This document shows, piece by piece, positions 1 to 4,269 of a DNA stretch of 6,242 bases. The stretch lies in NCBI GenBank assembly GCA_017621015.1, contig JAGAUC010000282.1:1-6242 (forward strand), written 5' to 3'. The first letter of the stretch is position 1. Each line of letters starts with the position of its first letter. The translations under genes and the position numbers were made by a program. The notes beneath the pieces were generated by a model. That model did no database searches. It was not told the origin of the DNA and saw nothing but the letters and a program-made list of their open reading frames with translations. Source of the stretch: Clostridia bacterium. Its GTDB lineage: Bacteria; Bacillota; Clostridia; Oscillospirales; CAG-272.

Positions 1-121
1 ACACTTTATTAAAATTTTTTTGGGGATTTTTTACAAACGCGCCCCGCCGGAGGCACGTTCCCCTTTGCAAACCTAAACTTACCGCAAAACTTTAATTTCA
101 TTAACGAAAAAGGAAAGAAAT
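1..121. other. Upstream region of mutY, no clear gene
   Basis: No open reading frame of substance is visible here. The left end is T-rich (runs of T at about 17-21 and 27-32) and is followed by a short GC-rich stretch near 40-56. A TTTGCA-like -35 (64-69) and TTTAAT (91-96) could serve as promoter parts for mutY, but their spacing of 21 bp is poor, so no promoter is called. The only solid signal is the AGGAAAG ribosome binding site at 111-117 in front of mutY. Confidence 0.4.
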
Positions 122-1195
122 ATGGCAACAAACAAGACAAAAGGCGGCGTGCTTGACCGTGCGATGCTCACAGAAGCGGTGCCGCGTCTGCTCTCGTGGT
201 ACGCGGCGGTCAAAAAGCCGCTGCCGTGGCGGCTCTCGCCCACGGCGTATCACGTATGGATCTCGGAAATTATGCTCCAGCAGACGCGCATTTCGGCGGC
301 CATCCCGTATTATGAGCGCTTTCTTCGGGCGCTTCCCGACGTAAAGGCGCTCGCCGAGGTCGACGACGAGGTGCTGATGAAGCTGTGGGAGGGGCTTGGC
401 TACTACAGCCGCGCGCGCAACCTCAAAAAGGCGGCGGTGCGCGTAATGGCCGAGCACGGCGGCGAGCTGCCGCAAACCGCACGCGAGCTGCGAACGCTGG
501 ACGGCATTGGGCCTTACACCGCGGGCGCCATCGCCTCGATCGCCTTCGGTCAGCCGAGCGCGGCCGTGGACGGCAACGTGCTGCGCGTGATCTCGCGCCT
601 TGCGGCGCTGGAGGACGATGTGATGTCGGCTGCCACACGCGGGAGGGTCACCGCGGCGCTGGAGGAGATCTACCCCTCGGGTGAGGACGCGGGAAACCTT
701 ACGCAAGCGCTGATGGAGCTGGGCGAAAACATCTGCATTCCCAATGGCGAGGCCAAGTGTGCCGTGTGTCCGCTGGCCGAGCTTTGCCTGGCGAGGCAGC
801 AGGGGCGGCAGGACGATCTGCCCGTAAAAACGCCCCCAAAGCCGCGCCGCATCGAAAAGCGCACCGTGCTTTTGCTTAAATGCGGCGAGCAATACGCGCT
901 GGCACGGCGCGAGAAAAAGGGTCTTCTGGCCGGACTTTGGGAGTTCCCGAATGTCGACGGACACCTGGATGCAGGCGGCGCACTTGAGGCGGCACGCGCC
1001 CTTGGCGCTTCCCCGCTGTCCGCAACACCCGTTGGCGACGCGCTTCACGTCTTTTCGCACGTGGAGTGGCATATGATCGGCTACCTTGTCGAGTGCGACC
1101 GCCTGCCGACGGCACTTGCCCACGCCACCCCCGACGTCATCCGCGCCGAATACGCCATCCCCAAAGCCTTTCGCGCCTACCTCGCTAAAATATAA
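122..1195 (+). CDS. mutY: A/G-specific adenine DNA glycosylase MutY
   Basis: MutY removes adenine mispaired with 8-oxoguanine (or guanine) in base excision repair, preventing G:C to T:A changes. The 357-residue protein has the full family layout. The N-terminal glycosylase domain carries the catalytic Glu49 in SEIMLQQTR. The helix-hairpin-helix is at about 126-137 (LDGIGPYTAGAI), and the catalytic Asp150 lies in VDGNV. The [4Fe-4S] ligands are Cys205, Cys213, Cys216 and Cys222. A C-terminal NUDIX-like domain runs from about 245 to the end, with GLLAGLWEFPN at 267-277 and the FSH loop at 311-313, the usual 8-oxoG recognition element. The spacing of the first two cysteines is C-x7-C rather than the C-x6-C of E. 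coli. The start at 122 is chosen for AGGAAAG at 111-117; Met15 would fit the E. coli N-terminus but has no clear ribosome binding site. It appears monocistronic. The GC-rich codon use contrasts with the next two genes. Confidence 0.96.
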   Translation: MATNKTKGGVLDRAMLTEAVPRLLSWYAAVKKPLPWRLSPTAYHVWISEIMLQQTRISAAIPYYERFLRALPDVKALAEVDDEVLMKLWEGLGYYSRARNLKKAAVRVMAEHGGELPQTARELRTLDGIGPYTAGAIASIAFGQPSAAVDGNVLRVISRLAALEDDVMSAATRGRVTAALEEIYPSGEDAGNLTQALMELGENICIPNGEAKCAVCPLAELCLARQQGRQDDLPVKTPPKPRRIEKRTVLLLKCGEQYALARREKKGLLAGLWEFPNVDGHLDAGGALEAARALGASPLSATPVGDALHVFSHVEWHMIGYLVECDRLPTALAHATPDVIRAEYAIPKAFRAYLAKI

Positions 1196-1199
1196 AACA

Positions 1200-1271
1200 A
1201 AAAAGCCCCGTCGGGTGTTCTTTCTTTTTGGTCTCGCCAAAGAGAAGCACACCATCAAACGGGGACTTTTT
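1200..1271. terminator. Long bidirectional hairpin terminator between mutY and the oxidoreductase gene
   Basis: AAAAAGCCCCGT (1200-1211) pairs with ACGGGGACTTTTT (1259-1271) apart from one bulged A at 1265. The pairing continues inward: GGTGT (1214-1218) with ACACC (1249-1253), then a T-rich arm with CCAAAGAGAAG (1237-1247), leaving a loop of about TCTCG at 1232-1236. The A tract on one side and T tract on the other allow termination in both directions. It ends four bases before the stop codon of the convergent oxidoreductase gene, so it probably serves both genes. Confidence 0.85.
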
Positions 1272-1274
1272 ATT

Positions 1275-2336
1275 TTAATCTTTAATCCCTAAACCGCGAA
1301 GGTCGGCAAGCGTATTGTTTTCTTCTGCTCTATAGAGCTCCCATATAACTCTCAATCCCTGCAAAGCTGCGCGACCGTTTGTAAGAGGAGTTTTATCATT
1401 AAGAACACAGTCAACAAAATGTGCTATTTCATATTGTGTCTCTTTCGAGCTCGCTCCTTCTCGTTTCCAAATCACGTCATAGGATTGTCTTGATGACTCA
1501 CCGGGTCGGTGAATACCATTACCGTTATATATTCTCACTTCTCCCGAAGCATGTTCGTATTCAAGCATTCCCTTTTCGGTCTGAATTTGAAAATCGTATC
1601 CGAGTCTGGTTCCTCTTGCTCCCCACGTAGCACCGTGATAACCAACAACTCCATTTTTAAACTTTATGACCAGAGCACTCGTACCCTCGCGAAGCATCCA
1701 AGGCGTACCATTTCTTGTTCCCATATGTGCTCCGCTTATAGGTTCACCCAAGAACCATAGCATAAGGTCTATATAATGACATCCGTGACTGAAAAGCTGA
1801 CCGCCACCGATACGGTTTGTTATAAGCCATTTTTGTCCACGATATTGATCGTATTTAAGAGTTACACCCGTAAGTTGCTCTGTCCATATGGACATTTGAA
1901 TTATTTCTCCGAATTCTCCCGAATCTACAAGCTCCTTAAGTTTTCTTATACCCGGCCAGAAACGGACAGGATAAGCGCACATCAGCTTCAAATTGCGTGC
2001 TTCACAGGTTTCAATAAGTATCTCGCACTCCCGTTCGGTATTGCAAAGAGGCTTTTCCATAAGTATATGCTTATTATGCATAGCAAAAAACATACCGCAT
2101 TCAAAATGAAGATCGTGAGGAAGAGCTATCATTACCGCGTCTATCATATCAACCATATCACAGTATTCGGTAAAAATCTTAGGTGTACCTCCCAGTGCAT
2201 CGGCAACCACTTTCGCATTTTCTTCAACAATATCACAAACCGCTACGATCTCAACATTTTCAACTTGAAGCACTCCCTTGACATGTGTTCCCATCATGGC
2301 GCCACAACCAACAAGACCAAGTTTTAATTTTTTCAT
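1275..2336 (-). CDS. Gfo/Idh/MocA-family NAD(P)-dependent oxidoreductase
   Basis: This 353-residue protein belongs to the family of cytosolic dehydrogenases and oxidoreductases acting on sugars, inositols and related polyols. The N-terminal Rossmann fold begins with GLVGCGAMMG (residues 7-16). The family EKP motif, whose Lys takes part in catalysis, is at 94-96. The C-terminal substrate domain includes the GGG stretch at 177-179, followed by HGCHYID (184-190), where His187 and Asp190 match the family's G-x-H-x-x-D motif. Length is typical and no signal peptide is seen. On the minus strand an AAAGGA ribosome binding site sits just before the ATG. It is divergently arranged with an AraC-family regulator, which suggests regulation by a sugar-derived ligand. 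The substrate cannot be assigned from sequence alone; inositol, glucose-type and amino-sugar dehydrogenases all look similar. The gene is more AT-rich than mutY and the met genes. Confidence 0.9.
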   Translation of the reverse strand: MKKLKLGLVGCGAMMGTHVKGVLQVENVEIVAVCDIVEENAKVVADALGGTPKIFTEYCDMVDMIDAVMIALPHDLHFECGMFFAMHNKHILMEKPLCNTERECEILIETCEARNLKLMCAYPVRFWPGIRKLKELVDSGEFGEIIQMSIWTEQLTGVTLKYDQYRGQKWLITNRIGGGQLFSHGCHYIDLMLWFLGEPISGAHMGTRNGTPWMLREGTSALVIKFKNGVVGYHGATWGARGTRLGYDFQIQTEKGMLEYEHASGEVRIYNGNGIHRPGESSRQSYDVIWKREGASSKETQYEIAHFVDCVLNDKTPLTNGRAALQGLRVIWELYRAEENNTLADLRGLGIKD

Positions 2337-2349
2337 AATAAATCCTTTA

Positions 2350-2378
2350 TTGACTTTTGCAAATCAAAATGATAAAAT
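2350..2378 (+). promoter_or_regulatory. Candidate sigma-A promoter for the AraC-family gene
   Basis: TTGACT at 2350-2355 and TAAAAT at 2373-2378 are separated by exactly 17 bp, each one mismatch from consensus. Transcription would start near 2385 and give a leader of about 109 nt before the regulator's ATG at 2494. The site lies close to the start of the oppositely oriented oxidoreductase gene and overlaps one arm of a GTCAATAA inverted repeat, so it could be subject to repression. Confidence 0.6.
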
Positions 2379-2401
2379 ATTCGTATCAAGCTACTGAATT
2401 T

Positions 2402-2410
2402 ATTTTATCA
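2402..2410 (-). promoter_or_regulatory. Candidate extended -10 promoter for the oxidoreductase gene
   Basis: On the minus strand the sequence reads TGATAAAAT, a TGn extended -10 with a one-mismatch -10 hexamer (TAAAAT at 2402-2407). No good -35 is found at 17-18 bp (AAAGAC is the nearest), as expected if an activator helps. Transcription would begin near 2395, about 58 nt upstream of the oxidoreductase ATG. The region where the -35 should lie overlaps the small palindrome GTCTTTAGAC (2426-2435). Confidence 0.45.
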
Positions 2411-2411
2411 C

Positions 2412-2440
2412 ACAATACAAGATCAGTCTTTAGACAATAC
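2412..2440. promoter_or_regulatory. Candidate operator: ACAATAC direct repeat, 22-bp period, with central palindrome
   Basis: ACAATAC occurs at 2412-2418 and again at 2434-2440, 22 bp start to start, or about two helical turns. Between them lies GTCTTTAGAC (2426-2435). AraC-family proteins commonly bind two direct half-sites about 21 bp apart next to the -35 of the promoter they activate, and this pair flanks the -35 position of the oxidoreductase promoter. A separate perfect inverted repeat, TTATTGAC (2347-2354) and GTCAATAA (2441-2448), brackets the promoters. Binding is inferred from position and repeat spacing only. Confidence 0.45.
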
Positions 2441-2493
2441 GTCAATAAGTTTGCACAAAAAGGTTAAAATTACGCAGAAAGGCAGAAAATAAT

Positions 2494-3351
2494 ATGCCAT
2501 ATGCAAGCACGAATATTCCTGATATACTATCTATAAAAGGTATATTTACCGTTCATTCCCCTTCTCTGTCCTTTTCTGTGGTCGACTGCGGTGAAGCTCA
2601 CGAATTTCCTGAAATTTTCTTTCTTGATCGAGGAAAGCATTCGCTTATCGTTGAGGGACAAAATCACACGCTTTCAAGCGGACAAATGGTGATATACGCG
2701 CCTAATTCTCATCACCGCTCAGCCTCTCCCTCCGATGCAGTTGCATCTATTATTAGCTTTGACGTTGAATCAAGAGATCTTTGTAAATTGTATAATCGTG
2801 TTATAACACTGACAACCGAACAAGAAAAAAACTTCAAGGCAATATTCGATCTTGCCGCCCCCTGCTTTATTAAACGTCCACCCAATGACGTTGAGAGAGG
2901 AGCAAAGCTCTGCGACGGAGTTGATGAATACATTCTTCAGCGCATCAAGCTAAGTCTTGAAGCATTCTTAACAGATCTTCTTGCCTTCAGACAAGAATCT
3001 GAATTCCACAGTTCAAAAAACGAAAAATGGAATGAGGAGTATGCTCGTGCTTTAGATTTTTTAAAGCAGAATATTGACAAATCACTGACTCTTGAAGATA
3101 TGGCACGAGAATGCAAGATGAGCGTTTCAAAATTAAAGCTAATGTTCCGAGGGAACTACGGTGGTGGACCGCTTTCTTGTTTTCTCGAATTAAAAATAGA
3201 CGAAGCAAAAAAACTTATCCAAAATGGAAATATGAATTTTTCTGAAATTGCAAGCGCTCTTGGATTTAATTCACTTCACTATTTTTCAAGAGCATTTAAA
3301 AAAATCACCGGCATATCTCCGTCAGTGTATAAGAAGAGTATTATTAAATAA
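2494..3351 (+). CDS. AraC-family transcriptional regulator
   Basis: A 285-residue cytosolic DNA-binding regulator. The N-terminal part (about 20-95) resembles the cupin-like ligand-sensing domain of AraC regulators, with a glycine-bearing strand-turn pattern and a YAPNSHHR segment at 68-75. The C-terminal part holds the two helix-turn-helix units: the first around 199-220 (TLEDMARECKMSVSKLKLMF) and the second around 248-270, ending in the family signature GFNSLHYFSRAFKKITGISP. An AGAAAGG ribosome binding site at 2476-2482 lies 11 bases before the ATG. It is divergent from the oxidoreductase gene, so it most likely controls that gene and perhaps itself in response to a sugar or polyol. The ligand is unknown. 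Codon use is AT-rich like its partner. A strong terminator follows directly. Confidence 0.92.
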   Translation: MPYASTNIPDILSIKGIFTVHSPSLSFSVVDCGEAHEFPEIFFLDRGKHSLIVEGQNHTLSSGQMVIYAPNSHHRSASPSDAVASIISFDVESRDLCKLYNRVITLTTEQEKNFKAIFDLAAPCFIKRPPNDVERGAKLCDGVDEYILQRIKLSLEAFLTDLLAFRQESEFHSSKNEKWNEEYARALDFLKQNIDKSLTLEDMARECKMSVSKLKLMFRGNYGGGPLSCFLELKIDEAKKLIQNGNMNFSEIASALGFNSLHYFSRAFKKITGISPSVYKKSIIK

Positions 3352-3380
3352 CGGGATGGCAAAGCCATCCCGTTTCTTTA
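3351..3380 (+). terminator. Intrinsic terminator of the AraC-family gene
   Basis: ACGGGATGGC (3351-3360) and GCCATCCCGT (3364-3373) form a perfect 10-bp stem with an AAA loop, followed by TTCTTTA. The stem's first base is the last base of the regulator's TAA stop codon, so the hairpin abuts the gene. Confidence 0.9.
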
Positions 3381-3759
3381 ATCAGATTTATTAACTCTCA
3401 CAAAAAGTGACTTGAACGCCTTATAGTTAAAAGGAAACAAGGAATACAGATAGCTTCTTTTGCCTTTGACTGTTTCATTGCTTGCAACAAGCACTATTTA
3501 AAGCCCAAAAGGTTGAATATTGGCGTTGTGTTGGCTCTTTGGAGTATTGCAAAGGTGCTTTTCTGCTCCATGCTGCTAACGGCTCCGGGGCTTTTGGTTA
3601 AATTGAAGCCTGTAGGGGAGTGACGTGAGGCTCTGCCCCAAACCCCGCCACCTTTAAAAGGGTGGACGAAACCTTTGCACTGGGCAAAATTGGTTTGCAT
3701 ATTACGGAGCCCGAACGGTAACGCGAAAACAACGTGCGTTTTGATATCCGAGTCATTTT

Positions 3760-3787
3760 GAGACCTTCTCACGCGTGAGAAGGTCTC
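3760..3787. repeat. Perfect 28-bp palindrome
   Basis: GAGACCTTCTCACG is followed immediately by its exact reverse complement, with the centre at 3773/3774 in ACGCGT. With no spacer it can extrude as a cruciform or fold as a long RNA hairpin. It shares its GAGAC end with the left terminal repeat of the surrounding module, so long-range and local pairing would compete. There is no T tract after it, so it is not a standard terminator. Confidence 0.85.
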
Positions 3788-3807
3788 GGGCGCGCAAGGC
3801 CTGCAAG

Positions 3808-3836
3808 CCGAAAAGAGAGCAAGCTCTCTTTGTCGG
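3808..3836. repeat. Hairpin inside the repeat module
   Basis: AAAGAGAGC (3812-3820) and GCTCTCTTT (3823-3831) are perfect inverted repeats around AA. Flanking CCGA (3808-3811) and TCGG (3833-3836) extend the stem with one unpaired base on the right. Confidence 0.75.
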
Positions 3837-3853
3837 ATTGCCGGGCTTGCGCT

Positions 3854-3879
3854 GACGGAAAGCCTTGCGGCTTTCCGTC
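3854..3879. repeat. Perfect 11-bp stem-loop at the right end of the repeat module
   Basis: GACGGAAAGCC (3854-3864) and GGCTTTCCGTC (3869-3879) pair perfectly around a TTGC loop. The final GTC overlaps the right terminal inverted repeat of the module. The following bases (TAAAATGACG) are not a T tract, so a terminator role is unlikely. Confidence 0.8.
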
Positions 3880-3926
3880 TAAAATGACGTGAAGTTTAAG
3901 CAGACCCATGCAGTGAAAGTTTCGGT

Positions 3927-3969
3927 CAAGCCTTTCCAAAGGCTTGCGGGGGGTGGGGCGGCGCCCCAC
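3927..3969. repeat. Two adjacent perfect hairpins
   Basis: CAAGCCTTT (3927-3935) and AAAGGCTTG (3938-3946) pair around CC. After six bases, GTGGGGC (3953-3959) and GCCCCAC (3963-3969) pair around GGC. They end about 47 bp before the -35 of the met promoter. No T tract follows. They look like another piece of the dispersed palindromic repeats in this gap. Confidence 0.75.
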
Positions 3970-4015
3970 ATAAAGTCCCCGATAAATCGAAATTTGAAAA
4001 AATGTGAATTTTTCA

Positions 4016-4044
4016 TTGACAAATGGGGGCGGGCGTGATATAAT
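4016..4044 (+). promoter_or_regulatory. Consensus sigma-A promoter of the met operon
   Basis: TTGACA (4016-4021) and TATAAT (4039-4044) both match consensus exactly, are spaced 17 bp apart, and the -10 is preceded by TGA (extended -10). Transcription should start near 4051, giving a leader of about 219 nt before metN. So strong a promoter suits an operon controlled after initiation, as the leader ORF and terminator downstream suggest. Confidence 0.92.
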
Positions 4045-4079
4045 TTCCATATATTATAGCATGGGAAGGGAGAAGACGG

Positions 4080-4175
4080 ATGTTCGGCAGTGTTTGGATG
4101 TGCGAGACCGCGATGCGCATGTGCTCCATGTGCACCTTTTGTCACGCCAAGCGCCCGACAGGTTTTCTTCGTTGA
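4080..4175 (+). CDS. Met/Cys-rich leader peptide of the metNIQ operon
   Basis: A 31-codon ORF in the mRNA leader, starting ATG TTC GGC and ending TGA at 4173-4175. AAGGGAG (4066-4072) lies seven bases before the ATG, a good ribosome binding site placed about 15 nt from the predicted transcript start. Met is at positions 1, 7, 12, 14 and 17 and Cys at 8, 15, 18 and 21. Met-Cys, encoded ATG TGC each time, occurs at 7-8, 14-15 and 17-18. The stop lies 16 bases before a terminator hairpin, the geometry of attenuator leader peptides such as those of amino-acid biosynthesis operons. The likely role is to sense charged tRNA-Met and/or tRNA-Cys by ribosome stalling. The Cys15-x2-Cys18-x2-Cys21-His22 pattern leaves a metal- or thiol-binding small protein as an alternative. 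An overlapping frame from 4061 to 4189 is longer but not Met/Cys-rich. Confidence 0.75.
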   Translation: MFGSVWMCETAMRMCSMCTFCHAKRPTGFLR

Positions 4176-4191
4176 TTTTTTGCAAATGATC

Positions 4192-4228
4192 AAGGTAGGA
4201 GGCTGAGGGTTTCCTGCCTTATTTTGTT
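4192..4228 (+). terminator. Intrinsic terminator in the metN leader (attenuator)
   Basis: AAGGTAGGA (4192-4200) pairs with TCCTGCCTT (4212-4220) over nine base pairs including one G-U, with an 11-base loop, followed directly by the T-rich ATTTTGTT (4221-4228). It lies between the leader-peptide stop and the metN ribosome binding site, so termination here would stop expression of the whole transporter operon. A possible competing pairing is ACCTT (4134-4138) with AAGGT (4192-4196), helped by TCA (4142-4144) with TGA (4187-4189). Confidence 0.72.
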
Positions 4229-4231
4229 AGA

Positions 4232-4251
4232 GGACGCGGCTTGCCGCATCC
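4232..4251 (+). promoter_or_regulatory. GC-rich hairpin just upstream of the metN ribosome binding site
   Basis: GCGG (4236-4239) and CCGC (4244-4247) pair around CTTG. The stem extends through one mismatch to GGA (4232-4234) and TCC (4249-4251). It ends three bases before the AAAGGAG ribosome binding site (4255-4261) and does not include it. It may shape ribosome access or stabilise the processed mRNA end; no specific function is shown. Confidence 0.5.
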
Positions 4252-4269
4252 CGGAAAGGAGAGTGCCGT

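Larger units (their letters stand above)
3752..3888. repeat. MITE-like module with 12-bp terminal inverted repeats
   Basis: The left end GTCATTTTGAGAC (3752-3764) and right end GTCTAAAATGAC (3877-3888) are inverted repeats of each other with a single extra G on the left. The 137 bp between and including them contain three further perfect or near-perfect hairpins (3760-3787, 3808-3836, 3854-3879), plus GCAAGCC (3803-3809) pairing with GGCTTGC (3844-3850). There is no coding capacity. No clear target-site duplication is visible outside the ends. It could be a non-autonomous transposable repeat, a palindromic intergenic repeat family, or a structured RNA. Confidence 0.55.
3381..4015. other. Gene-free intergenic region rich in inverted repeats
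   Basis: About 635 bp separate the regulator's terminator from the met operon promoter. Open frames exist on the minus strand (3494-3772, 3769-4050, 3879-4193), but they lack convincing ribosome binding sites or domains, overlap each other, run through the palindromes, and in part cross the met promoter. They look like chance frames in repeat DNA. Smaller structures not listed separately are GCTTG-CAA-CAAGC (3480-3492) and a hairpin at 3648-3665 (CCACC paired with GGTGG). The GC-rich strings around 3615-3650 and 3940-3970 resemble dispersed intergenic repeats often met in gut Clostridia; that resemblance is from memory and not searched. Confidence 0.6.

Noticed and set aside
101..1258. 385-codon minus-strand open frame opposite mutY
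   Set aside because: It is an antisense shadow caused by the high GC of mutY. It is rich in Arg, Ala and Gly with no domain and crosses the terminator.
1776..2327. 183-codon plus-strand open frame opposite the oxidoreductase gene
   Set aside because: It is a shadow of the minus-strand Gfo/Idh/MocA gene, which has clear motifs, a ribosome binding site and full family length. The plus frame has no recognisable domain.
3494..3772. 92-codon minus-strand open frame in the intergenic gap
   Set aside because: It has no recognisable domain, a composition typical of translated repeat DNA, and starts inside the perfect 28-bp palindrome. It is likely a chance frame.
3752..3970. CRISPR array
   Set aside because: The repeats here are inverted, different from one another and not regularly spaced. 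There is no direct-repeat and spacer pattern and no cas gene nearby.
4098..4120. Possible T-box motif (ACCGCG at 4107-4112)
   Set aside because: The full T-box core (AGGGTGG before ACCGCG) is missing. It is about 80 bases from the terminator, and only about 56 nt of transcript precede it, too short for a T-box stem I.
4061..4189. Longer plus-strand frame in the met leader, overlapping the Met/Cys ORF
   Set aside because: Its internal ATG at 4061 is only about 10 nt from the predicted transcript start, with no ribosome binding site. Its upstream ATG at 4004 precedes the promoter. It has no Met/Cys enrichment or domain.
3769..4193. Two overlapping minus-strand open frames (3769-4050 and 3879-4193)
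   Set aside because: They overlap each other in different frames, run through several hairpins, and the second lies opposite the consensus met promoter and leader peptide. There is no domain evidence.
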